Source: Lachnospiraceae bacterium UBA3643 (GTDB taxonomy: Bacteria > Bacillota > Clostridia > Lachnospirales > Lachnospiraceae). From it: a stretch of 15,948 bases of DNA. Both the position numbers and the translations under genes were made by a program. This document shows positions 9,193 to 15,948 of this stretch, in pieces (position 1 is the first letter of the stretch; every line of letters begins with the position of its first letter). The stretch spans positions 18,942-34,889 of the forward strand of contig DFKO01000055.1 of assembly GCA_002373855.1 (NCBI GenBank), read 5' to 3'. The notes beneath the pieces are model-generated. The model was not told where the DNA came from. It saw only the letters and a program-made list of their open reading frames with translations, and ran no database searches.

Positions 9193-12100
9193 TTATTTTG
9201 CCGATTCATCCGAATCACATTCTTTTTTAATTTCCTCTTTAATTTCATCATAAAGGGCATCAAACAGGGAATCATCAGACTGGGAATCATAGGACTGATC
9301 CTTTCCCTTTATGGCTTCTATTAACTTTGGATATCTAGTCTTAATTTCTTCCATTTTATCTAAATCATTTTTCAATACACCATTTTCATAATATTCACGT
9401 AATATGGGAACAATTTTATTCTGCAAGTTTTGTTTTAATTCATCTTCATTGTTAACAAGAAAATATGTATGCCCTATATACCGATCCTTGGCGTGATGAC
9501 CTTTATTTATCGTTAAATCAATAAACCTCTTAAGATTTTTCATCATATTGATTGCATTGCTATTAATAATTTCATTATAAAGGGCATCAAACAGTGACTC
9601 ATCAGACTGGGACTCCTTAGGCTGATTCGTTCCCTTTATGGCTTCTATTAAATTTGAATATCTAATCTTAATTTCTTCCGTTTTATCTAAATCATTTTTC
9701 AATACACCATTTTCATAATATTCACGTAATATGGGAACAATTTGATACTGCAATCTTAGTTTTAATTCATCTTCATTTTTAACAAGAAAATATGTATGCC
9801 CTATATACAAATCTTTGGCGTGATAACCTTTATTTATCGTTAAATCAATAAACCTCTTAAGATTTTCCATCATATAGATTGCTATGCTATTAATATCCTC
9901 TTGTGTCTTCCCACCAGTTTGAATATTATATTTCTCAACAACATCTTCATTTGGAAGGCAATCAAAGAACAAAAATCTACGACGAATAGCATAATCAATA
10001 GTACCGATTGATTTGTCAGCCGTATTCATGGTGCCGATAATATACAAATTATCCGGAATAACCAACTGGTAATTTGTTTCATCCTTGCCTTCTTTATTTT
10101 CTGCTTTATCTCCATTATTAGTTGTCTTATCAATTTCTTTGCTACTACTCTCTTCTCTATCTTCCTTTCTCTCTTCTATGCCATACGGTATTGATACTTT
10201 TTCCCCTCTGCATTCCAGAGCATAAATCAACTCACCGAATACAGTTGCAACATCAGCACGATTAATCTCGTCGATAATTAAAAAGAATTTACCACCTTTT
10301 TTACTTTTTGCAAGTTCACACATCTTTCCAAGGATTTTGTTAACAGTTTTATAAACAACTTTATCATCCTTTGTTGAAACAGTGATACCTCTTACAAAAT
10401 CTTCATAACCATAAGAAGGATGGAACTGCACCATGTCCCAACCATAGTTCTTATTCCATTTGTCTTTGTCATAATTATCTATCTGATATTCTTTTAGTAG
10501 CTCTTTCTTTTTATTATCATCTATCTGATATTCTTTTAGTAGCTCTTTCTTTTTATTATCATCGGCTGTAGTTCCCTCAAGCAATGCTGGCCCAATGATG
10601 TCATACTTTGCCCCGTATGTTTTCGATGTTCCTGGAGGTCCCTGAAGGATCATCTGCTTAATTCCTAAATCATCCATTATTTTTAATTTATCAATATTCT
10701 GATTTCCCATAGCTGCTCTCCTTAACTGTACCTTAATCTCTTCTTTTTTTAATAACTGTAAGATTTTATCATATCTTTTTATTTCTACTTTTTCTTTTTC
10801 ATAATTCTTTTTATCATTCTCTTTGTTTTTTTTGGCATTCTCTTTGTAGAACGGTTTATCACCTTCAACCCATTCGCCGCAAACAAGTTTTTCCCCATCA
10901 GGCGTTACATATCGCCAAGAAGGATGAACATATGCTAATCCACAAAAAAGATTATTTTTTATTATTAATATATTATTTTTATTTTCATTATGACAATGAT
11001 TAGATTTACCCTGATTTGCAAAATAATTATTAATTAATTGCTTTCTTTCTACTATAAAACTATACTTATCCCTTTGCTTTGATGGTTTTTGATTTCGCCG
11101 TCTAAGGGAAATAGAACACATCAGGAAAAGATAAAATTCATACCAACTAACCTCATTTTTAACATTTTCAAAATATTTATAAACTTGTCTGAAAACTCCG
11201 ATACCATTCCCAAACTTACCTATCTCAATTTTTTCTCGCCGTTTTTCATCTACCAAATCCCATAATGCTTCAATATCAATCTCAGCATCTCTATTTAACA
11301 CTCCATCGTCAAACTGTTTTTCAACAAAAGGCAGAATATTATGTTTAAGTTGCTTATGAAACAGACAAAGATTCTCTCCGTATGATAACTTGTCATTATA
11401 TGTCATAAACATTCCGTGTCCAGGGATATACTGATTCACTCTTGTGGAATCGTCCGGGTCAAAGAAATATCGTTCATACATAATCTTGATATGCATGTAA
11501 ATATCCCACTGGTATTGGCGTAAAAATGCTTCACCGGTAGCATTAATTCTTTTATTAGTATCAAATTCAATGTCTTTCTTTTTTTTCCATTCATATATAA
11601 AATCATTAGTGAGTTTGCCATCTTGATATTTAGGTCCTCTGATAACCATTTTATAACAGTTGTCCCACTCGTTATCAACAGTCTCTTTGTATCCATCCCC
11701 CGCATCCTTACCATCATAATCAAATCCCAGATGCCTTTCATCTGAGAGAATATTGTAATGCATAAATCGTCTCATCCATGCATAATCAAGTTTTTCCTTT
11801 CCTACAAGTGGATTTGCTGTCGCTATGATATAAAGATTATCCGGAAGTACTACTCTCTCGTTTCCGGCATGTATTTCATTTCCAACATCCTTTGACTCGA
11901 GAGCCGAGAGCATATCTCCCAATGTCTGTGATATGTCTGCGCGATTGATATCATCAAAAATCGCAACATAATTATGATCAGAATCTTCAGATGCCTTATC
12001 ACATAAATCAAGAAATCTTTTCTTGCGTTCTTCAAATTTCAGATTGTTATTTTCACAGGATATACTTAATCCGTAAATAAAGTTTTCATGGTTGTAGTGA

Positions 12101-12330
12101 GCCCCAAAAGAAAAAAAATGAACATACCCATTATTGATGTTGGAGTTGAGTACAGGATTCTCACAGGAAATACCATTTTGGCATATTACCATATTTGATA
12201 AAATCTTCGCATACAGTGTCTTACCAACACCTACTCCACCTGTAAGAAGGAGGTTATTCTTCCCGGACTTTAGATAATCCTCAAATATTTTATTAATCTC
12301 AATTTTAGTGTACTCGCTGAATTGTTTCAT
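9193..12330 (-). CDS. mcrB: McrB-like protein with two AAA+ domains
   Basis: 1045 aa. Domain 1 (about 1-200): Walker A GGVGVGKT 31-38, Walker B VAIFDDINRAD 122-132, sensor region ATANPL, arginines 187-188. The middle region (about 200-540) is unrecognised and ends in a Lys/Glu-rich, probably helical stretch (about 495-540). Domain 2 (about 550-800): Walker A GPPGTSKT 564-571, Walker B IIDEINRAD 685-693, NTADKS 769-774 (the McrB GTPase signature) and RRR 783-785. Domain 1 has Asp127 where domain 2 has catalytic Glu688 and lacks NTADxS, so it may bind but hardly hydrolyse nucleotide. The C-terminus is the McrB lid (IGHTYFLV, IVPILREYYENG), present twice because of a 109-residue tandem duplication. 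A 14-residue duplication and a hydrophilic insert (about 719-753) also lie in domain 2. No EVE, SRA or other known DNA-reader domain was seen. The ATG has no clear ribosome site. Likely a GTP- or ATP-driven motor working with the two McrC-like proteins. Confidence 0.85.
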   Translation of the reverse strand: MKQFSEYTKIEINKIFEDYLKSGKNNLLLTGGVGVGKTLYAKILSNMVICQNGISCENPVLNSNINNGYVHFFSFGAHYNHENFIYGLSISCENNNLKFEERKKRFLDLCDKASEDSDHNYVAIFDDINRADISQTLGDMLSALESKDVGNEIHAGNERVVLPDNLYIIATANPLVGKEKLDYAWMRRFMHYNILSDERHLGFDYDGKDAGDGYKETVDNEWDNCYKMVIRGPKYQDGKLTNDFIYEWKKKKDIEFDTNKRINATGEAFLRQYQWDIYMHIKIMYERYFFDPDDSTRVNQYIPGHGMFMTYNDKLSYGENLCLFHKQLKHNILPFVEKQFDDGVLNRDAEIDIEALWDLVDEKRREKIEIGKFGNGIGVFRQVYKYFENVKNEVSWYEFYLFLMCSISLRRRNQKPSKQRDKYSFIVERKQLINNYFANQGKSNHCHNENKNNILIIKNNLFCGLAYVHPSWRYVTPDGEKLVCGEWVEGDKPFYKENAKKNKENDKKNYEKEKVEIKRYDKILQLLKKEEIKVQLRRAAMGNQNIDKLKIMDDLGIKQMILQGPPGTSKTYGAKYDIIGPALLEGTTADDNKKKELLKEYQIDDNKKKELLKEYQIDNYDKDKWNKNYGWDMVQFHPSYGYEDFVRGITVSTKDDKVVYKTVNKILGKMCELAKSKKGGKFFLIIDEINRADVATVFGELIYALECRGEKVSIPYGIEERKEDREESSSKEIDKTTNNGDKAENKEGKDETNYQLVIPDNLYIIGTMNTADKSIGTIDYAIRRRFLFFDCLPNEDVVEKYNIQTGGKTQEDINSIAIYMMENLKRFIDLTINKGYHAKDLYIGHTYFLVKNEDELKLRLQYQIVPILREYYENGVLKNDLDKTEEIKIRYSNLIEAIKGTNQPKESQSDESLFDALYNEIINSNAINMMKNLKRFIDLTINKGHHAKDRYIGHTYFLVNNEDELKQNLQNKIVPILREYYENGVLKNDLDKMEEIKTRYPKLIEAIKGKDQSYDSQSDDSLFDALYDEIKEEIKKECDSDESAK
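9241..9895 (-). repeat. Tandem duplication, two 327-bp copies inside the McrB-like gene
   Basis: Copies at 9241-9567 and 9568-9894 are highly similar at DNA level, including an exactly identical 63-nt run (9354-9416 versus 9681-9743). The period of 327 bp is 109 codons, so the frame is kept. Each copy encodes one lid segment of the McrB family, ending in a shared SQSD-(E/D)-SLFDALY tail. Both copy edges are abrupt: similarity stops at 9240 and at about 9895. The differences between copies are scattered, so the duplication is real and recent on an evolutionary scale, not an exact assembly double. Confidence 0.95.
10479..10562 (-). repeat. Perfect 42-bp tandem duplication inside the McrB-like gene
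   Basis: 10479-10520 and 10521-10562 are identical. The unit is 14 codons and encodes DDNKKKELLKEYQI twice (residues 590-617) between Walker A and Walker B of the second AAA+ domain. The perfect identity implies a very young duplication or active slippage at this site. Confidence 0.95.
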
Positions 12331-12331
12331 T

Positions 12332-12382
12332 TTATGTACTCAGTCTTTTAATCATTCGAGGGCTTCCGTCTCTTTTCTTCAT
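12332..12382 (-). other. Possible 16-codon upstream ORF before the McrB-like gene
   Basis: An ATG at 12380-12382 opens a basic 16-residue ORF (MKKRDGSPRMIKRLST) whose TAA ends one base before the McrB-like ATG. Upstream is only a weak GGA. The McrB-like start has no ribosome site of its own, so coupling through this ORF is possible. The rest of the 12331-12487 gap holds only a small AT-rich dyad (CATAAT-6-ATTATG) and no convincing promoter or terminator. Length alone gives no coding support. Confidence 0.25.
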
Positions 12383-12487
12383 ATTTCCAAAATAGATTTT
12401 ATGAATAAGTCAAGAAGCTTTATTTACTCATAATTATATCATTATGATTCTGATAATTCACCTAGGTAACAGGTTTATTATCCTTCC

Positions 12488-13768
12488 TCAAAATGGAATT
12501 CCAGCTACAACATCATTATTATCATCTGCTGAATTCTCTTGCCCCGAATCACTTTCCGAATCAGCCACTTTATTTCCAAAAGCTTCCGGATACTCAGGTA
12601 AAATCTTGGCTAGTTCAGGATTAAACGGCCATGAAAAAGGATTACCAAGTAAACCATTCCAATCAAAATTACCAGTTGCAAGATTCTCCTCTCTCACATG
12701 GTAATGAGACAGATAGAGTTCCACATCACCAATACGGTCGAGCTGTTTTAAAACTGGCTGAAGAAGTGCTTCAAAATCGGAATCATAAGATTCATAATCA
12801 TAAATTACATCGGGATAATATGGAAGACAGTATTTATATAAAGTCTTAAGAAGCTCCGGATTATCCCTGTTATCTTTAAGTCCAGTATGCAGATGCTTTA
12901 CCAAATCTGTTGCATAATAATGATGAAGAATTTTTACAGGCATACGGATTCCATTTTCTGATCCCGTCAATTCACCTAATAATCCTAACCGTTTTATTTG
13001 TGCCTTCTGAAAGTTAGATCCATCATGTGTCTTTAATTTATCATCAGGCAAATTGTCATTAAAAGCAGGTACGTTCTCTGCCCAGATTCTGACAAATTTA
13101 TAAAAATCGTCACTTAGTGCTTTATAATAATCCGATGTAAATCTTATTTCTTCAGGAGTATTCAGATACCAGTTAAGCATGGGCGGAATCATTTTGTCCT
13201 CAAATACTTCTTCCGGGTAAAGAATGTCCTCCCTGCTTCTTCCCTCATATGATTCTTCAAGAAGCTTTTCCAATACATTTGCAGGTCCACAGTAACTGCA
13301 TAACAGATTCAGCATTTTCGGGTTATCATATAGCTGCCTCGGCTCCCATTCGAATGGTGTATCATAACCAAAGATATGAAAACGGAGATATTCTTTAAAG
13401 AATTCAATATTCTGTTCGTTTAAATTCGGTTCAACTATATGTGGTAGTAGATGTTCCCGCATCTTTAAATTAAATAACTCAACATCAAAAGGTTGTTCAT
13501 AACAATCTGATTCTTCATCTGAATCTCTGTGACAAATTAAACCGTTATAATTTATATCCTCCATTAATTCGCATATACGCTCCAGTATTGCTTCATAGTA
13601 TTCCTTCTCTTTGAAAATTTCTGGTGACACCCTCTCAAGCTGATCTAAAACCATTCCCAGTATCTGGCAGCTATCCTTGCTGTTCATTAACATTAGTGTT
13701 CCAAGGCCCCATACAATTTCGATAAAAGAACCATCATTAGTTCCTTTAATATTTAATTTAGTTTCCAT
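12488..13768 (-). CDS. Uncharacterised acidic protein of the defence operon
   Basis: 426 aa, not recognised. The ATG at 13766-13768 has AAAGGAG about 6 nt upstream, a good start. The protein is acidic and rich in Tyr, Leu and Glu, with no signal peptide or membrane segment and a mainly helical look. Visible marks are a lone CSYC pair (residues 157-160), a His/Tyr cluster KILHHYYATDLVKHLH (279-294), and an acidic, Ser/Asn-rich and probably disordered tail (about 402-420). No nuclease, nucleotide-binding or DNA-binding motif was found. It sits between another unknown gene (41-nt gap upstream) and the McrB-like gene (157 nt downstream), all on one strand, so it is probably co-transcribed and part of the same system. 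A target sensor, adaptor or immunity factor are all possible; none is shown. Confidence 0.8.
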   Translation of the reverse strand: METKLNIKGTNDGSFIEIVWGLGTLMLMNSKDSCQILGMVLDQLERVSPEIFKEKEYYEAILERICELMEDINYNGLICHRDSDEESDCYEQPFDVELFNLKMREHLLPHIVEPNLNEQNIEFFKEYLRFHIFGYDTPFEWEPRQLYDNPKMLNLLCSYCGPANVLEKLLEESYEGRSREDILYPEEVFEDKMIPPMLNWYLNTPEEIRFTSDYYKALSDDFYKFVRIWAENVPAFNDNLPDDKLKTHDGSNFQKAQIKRLGLLGELTGSENGIRMPVKILHHYYATDLVKHLHTGLKDNRDNPELLKTLYKYCLPYYPDVIYDYESYDSDFEALLQPVLKQLDRIGDVELYLSHYHVREENLATGNFDWNGLLGNPFSWPFNPELAKILPEYPEAFGNKVADSESDSGQENSADDNNDVVAGIPF

Positions 13769-13809
13769 ACTCTGCTCCTTTCATTCGTAATCATGTTATA
13801 GAGATTCAG

Positions 13810-15195
13810 TTAATATACCCATGGCAATTGATTGTTGGCTTTCATAGTTACCATATCCTCAAGCGATACGTTAACAGAAGTCTTATACTTGCTTAATATT
13901 TTCTGAATAAGTTTCCTGCTTCCCCACCATTCTTCAATAAGCTTACACCTCAACTCCCCCAAAGTATCATCAGGAAGCTTTATAAGTCCTAAAGATGTCT
14001 CGCAATAAATATTTCCATCATATCTATAAAAACCTGTAACGGCTATATCCTTCTCGGCTGCATGATAAATCTCATTCCCGGGACTCATAATTTCCAGCAC
14101 GTTCTCCCTTGCTTTCATATACTTATCTATATCTAATACGCCTGCATAATCGTCTCCCCCGTATGAATAAACCTCCTCAAAATATTCTGTGAGGCATAAA
14201 GGAAGCCAGATTAATGCGCTGCCATTATCACATTCCACTTTCGATACATCTTTTGGAGGCATGTCACAATAATTAATATCAGTACCAACAATTTCACAAA
14301 TTCTATCAAACTGTTTTTCTGCCGACGGATCTGTAACTACCCTGACATTTATTGTATTTACCGTCTTATCAGATTTCATAAATTCCTCTTTGCGATCAAT
14401 AATCAGCTGCATAAAATCTGTCCAGTAAAGCATGCAATTATCATGAACACCAACTATATACCAATCAGCTTTAATATTATTTTTGTATACTTTCCGCAGT
14501 GAACGCATATCCCACACTAACGGCAAAGTAGTTATGCTGCCTGAGAAAAGGTCTATGCCTTTACCCTGAAGATTTACATATGACATTTCTCCATAACCTT
14601 TCAATATCTTTTCAAACATTAAATTAGATATGCCTGCGCTGAGCCACTTGGCCGGATTAAACAATTTTCCAAAATGTTCTGATAATCCATCGTCCACATA
14701 ACAATTTCTGAAACAATCAGATTTAAAAGATAATTCCCTTATTGATTCAACCAGACGATTATCCCTTGACCACTTATATAATCCCTCAAAACCCAGTACT
14801 GTCCATTCAATCTTCTCTACAACTTCAGGTGTTAATTTCAATAGTACATACAGCATGAACAGGCTGTACCATTTACTAATATCTTTATCCGATGCTACAC
14901 ATCGTCCCAGAATATTACAGCACTGCCCAAGGCGCCACACATTTATTGCTGTTTCCTTGAAATTTACTATCTTGCTGTCAAATAGTGTCGGTATAATATC
15001 CGGGTCTGTAAATCTTCCAATAGACCATTCTTCTAAATGTTTTCCAAAGTATAAGCAATAGTAATTTCCCATTTTGTAAAGCAGCACACTGTAATCACAA
15101 TATAATTTATACTTTGCAAGAGGTGGATAAAGAATATCCCTGTCAACAAAATTCTTTCCCTCATAGCCTTTGGATTTAAGTCTCTCCGTAACCAT
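13810..15195 (-). CDS. Uncharacterised protein, first gene of the defence operon
   Basis: 461 aa, not recognised. The ATG at 15193-15195 was chosen because an excellent AAGGAGGT lies 7 nt upstream; an in-frame ATG nine codons earlier would put that ribosome site inside the gene. The protein has many Trp, Tyr and Cys residues (13 Cys, including a CC pair and CFRNC) and no signal peptide. Notable stretches are YCDYSVLLYKMGNYYCLYFG near the N-terminus, KADWYIVGVHDNCMLYW in the middle and a WWGSRKLIQKIL helix near the end. A short hydrophobic run (YSLFMLYVLLKL) looks like a buried helix and not a membrane anchor. It is preceded by the divergent control region with the WYL repeats, so it heads the operon. 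No catalytic motif could be assigned. Confidence 0.8.
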   Translation of the reverse strand: MVTERLKSKGYEGKNFVDRDILYPPLAKYKLYCDYSVLLYKMGNYYCLYFGKHLEEWSIGRFTDPDIIPTLFDSKIVNFKETAINVWRLGQCCNILGRCVASDKDISKWYSLFMLYVLLKLTPEVVEKIEWTVLGFEGLYKWSRDNRLVESIRELSFKSDCFRNCYVDDGLSEHFGKLFNPAKWLSAGISNLMFEKILKGYGEMSYVNLQGKGIDLFSGSITTLPLVWDMRSLRKVYKNNIKADWYIVGVHDNCMLYWTDFMQLIIDRKEEFMKSDKTVNTINVRVVTDPSAEKQFDRICEIVGTDINYCDMPPKDVSKVECDNGSALIWLPLCLTEYFEEVYSYGGDDYAGVLDIDKYMKARENVLEIMSPGNEIYHAAEKDIAVTGFYRYDGNIYCETSLGLIKLPDDTLGELRCKLIEEWWGSRKLIQKILSKYKTSVNVSLEDMVTMKANNQLPWVY

Positions 15196-15296
15196 AATAC
15201 TTACCTCCTTTAATCTATACACTGTTTATATCCTGCCCCGGATGTATGTTTCACTATCTGAATGCTATCACAAATGCATGGGCAATTTTGCACTGT

Positions 15297-15324
15297 TTTA
15301 TCCTTGTCTTTTCATTATCTACAA
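15297..15324 (-). promoter_or_regulatory. Weak candidate promoter for the defence operon
   Basis: On the minus strand TTGTAG (15319-15324, 3 of 6) is followed by 16 nt and GATAAA (15297-15302, 4 of 6). The first operator core (15281-15292) would lie just after the -10, mirroring the arrangement on the plus strand. The match to consensus is poor and other AT-rich hexamers nearer the gene could serve. Confidence 0.3.
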
Positions 15325-15332
15325 GTTATCAT
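15304..15332 (+). promoter_or_regulatory. Promoter for the WYL regulator
   Basis: TTGTCT (-35, 15304-15309, 4 of 6), 17 nt, then TATCAT (-10, 15327-15332, 5 of 6). The start would fall near 15339, so the second operator dyad (15342-15353) covers the first transcribed bases, a position that fits autorepression. Confidence 0.55.
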
Positions 15333-15376
15333 AAATACATGGGCAATTTTGCCACGTTTATCCTGGAGGTGAAAAT

Positions 15377-15948
15377 ATGGGCAGAGCAAAAGATCGTGAA
15401 ACCAGAAATTATATTCTTTATCTTATCCTCACACTAAAGAAATACAGTGACAAAGAACACCCTCTGACAATCACTGAAATAACAAATAAATTAAATACTG
15501 AATTTCAGGTAGAATGTGGAGGAAATATAGATCGTACAACAGTCAGAAGAATGCTGATAGGTTTATCAGATTTTATAATAGATGAAGATATCGACGAATC
15601 TTCAGATACAGACTTTGTAAATGATATTCACAATGCAGGTTTTTATCTTGGTTTTAAAAAGAAAGCAAATGCCGATCAATATTATTATGAGTCAGCCATC
15701 CTGGAGAGCGAACTGCTTGTGCTTTGCAGAGCCATGGAAACTTATCATTTCTTTGCGTCCAGCAACATAGAAAGCATTACAGAAAAACTTGCTAATCTGC
15801 GTCCACTATCCAATTCCATAAAATATATTCCTACCATATCGGATGAGAGGATTAAACTGCCCAAAGAGAATGATGCACTCCTTGAAATAATACGTGATAT
15901 AGCAAAAATCATTCATAAAGGCTCTCTTGCATATATAACATACGGTAC
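15377..15948 (+). CDS. WYL-family transcription regulator, N-terminal part (partial)
   Basis: 190 codons are visible before the window ends. The ATG at 15377-15379 has GGAGGT 6 nt upstream. Residues 1 to about 75 form a helix-turn-helix region (LTITEITNKLN, then NIDRTTVRRMLIGL). A long middle segment (SAILESELLVLCRAMETYHF, SITEKLANLRPL) resembles the helical linker of WYL proteins. The last visible part, EIIRDIAKIIHKGSLAYITYG, matches the start of a WYL domain, which binds ligands such as nucleic acid or nucleotides. It is divergent from the defence operon and separated from it by the paired repeats, the layout of BrxR/CapW-type repressors of phage-defence systems. Assignment to the WYL group is likely; the WYL motif itself lies outside the window. 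Confidence 0.75.
   Translation, partial: MGRAKDRETRNYILYLILTLKKYSDKEHPLTITEITNKLNTEFQVECGGNIDRTTVRRMLIGLSDFIIDEDIDESSDTDFVNDIHNAGFYLGFKKKANADQYYYESAILESELLVLCRAMETYHFFASSNIESITEKLANLRPLSNSIKYIPTISDERIKLPKENDALLEIIRDIAKIIHKGSLAYITYG

Larger units (their letters stand above)
15253..15364. promoter_or_regulatory. Two direct repeats with dyad cores, likely operators of the WYL regulator
   Basis: Repeat 1 (15253-15304) and repeat 2 (15314-15364) lie 61 bp apart and share the exact core CATGGGCAATTTTGC and flanking TATCT, TATCA and TTTATCCT. In repeat 2 the core is a perfect dyad GGCAA-TT-TTGCC (15342-15353); in repeat 1 it is the same with one end mismatch (15281-15292). They fill the space between the divergent defence operon and the WYL gene. 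WYL repressors of defence loci such as BrxR and CapW bind dyads in their own promoters, so operator function is a reasonable inference. Confidence 0.7.

Noticed and set aside
9193..9895. The duplicated lid as an assembly artefact
   Set aside because: The copies differ at scattered positions while keeping the frame, which an exact assembly double would not.
6354..15195. Mobile element or prophage carrying the operon
   Set aside because: No integrase, transposase, terminal repeats, tRNA target or attachment-site duplication is seen inside the window; only the AT-rich composition hints at transfer.
15253..15364. The two direct repeats as a small CRISPR array
   Set aside because: Only two imperfect copies, 9 bp between them, and no cas genes; the position and dyad fit operators better.
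15246..15437. 63-codon plus-strand open frame across the control region
   Set aside because: It runs through the operator repeats and overlaps the well-initiated WYL gene in another frame.

Overview
The window looks like the chromosome of a low-to-mid GC anaerobic Firmicute, most likely Clostridia/Lachnospiraceae. This is inferred from a type III glutamine synthetase beside a purF-carA-carB operon, a Bacillus/Clostridia-type PurF with propeptide and Fe-S cysteines, strong AGGAGG ribosome sites and TTGACA promoters. The genus cannot be fixed from the sequence.

Region 1 (1-6357, all minus strand) is core nitrogen and nucleotide metabolism. purF, carA and carB lie almost end to end (5-nt gap, then an 8-nt overlap) and are followed by the start of glnN, which runs off the left edge. 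GlnN makes glutamine; PurF and CarA spend its amide nitrogen on purines, pyrimidines and arginine. glnN and purF each have their own TTGACA promoter. Each promoter is followed about 15 nt later by a terminator-type hairpin whose 5' arm is nearly the same in both leaders, and further downstream by a shared 12-nt box. This looks like a common attenuator-style leader.

Region 2 (6354-15195, minus strand, visibly more AT-rich) is a five-gene accessory operon. In transcription order it holds two proteins I do not recognise (461 and 426 aa), a 1045-aa McrB-like protein with two AAA+ domains, and two different McrC-like proteins that each carry a PD-(D/E)xK nuclease core. It is best read as a McrBC-related (type IV restriction-like) defence system of unusual composition. 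The McrB-like gene contains two in-frame tandem duplications, one of 327 bp that doubles the C-terminal lid segment and one perfect 42-bp repeat. The last stop codon of the operon lies inside the -35 box of the purF promoter, so the accessory and core blocks abut with no spare sequence.

Region 3 (15196-15948) is a divergent control region with two near-identical repeats 61 bp apart, each centred on a GGCAA-TT-TTGCC-type dyad, followed on the plus strand by the start of a WYL-family transcription regulator cut by the window edge. The likely logic is that the WYL protein represses itself and the divergent defence operon.

No tRNA, rRNA, CRISPR array, transposase or integrase was seen, and there is no gene-free stretch longer than 300 bases.
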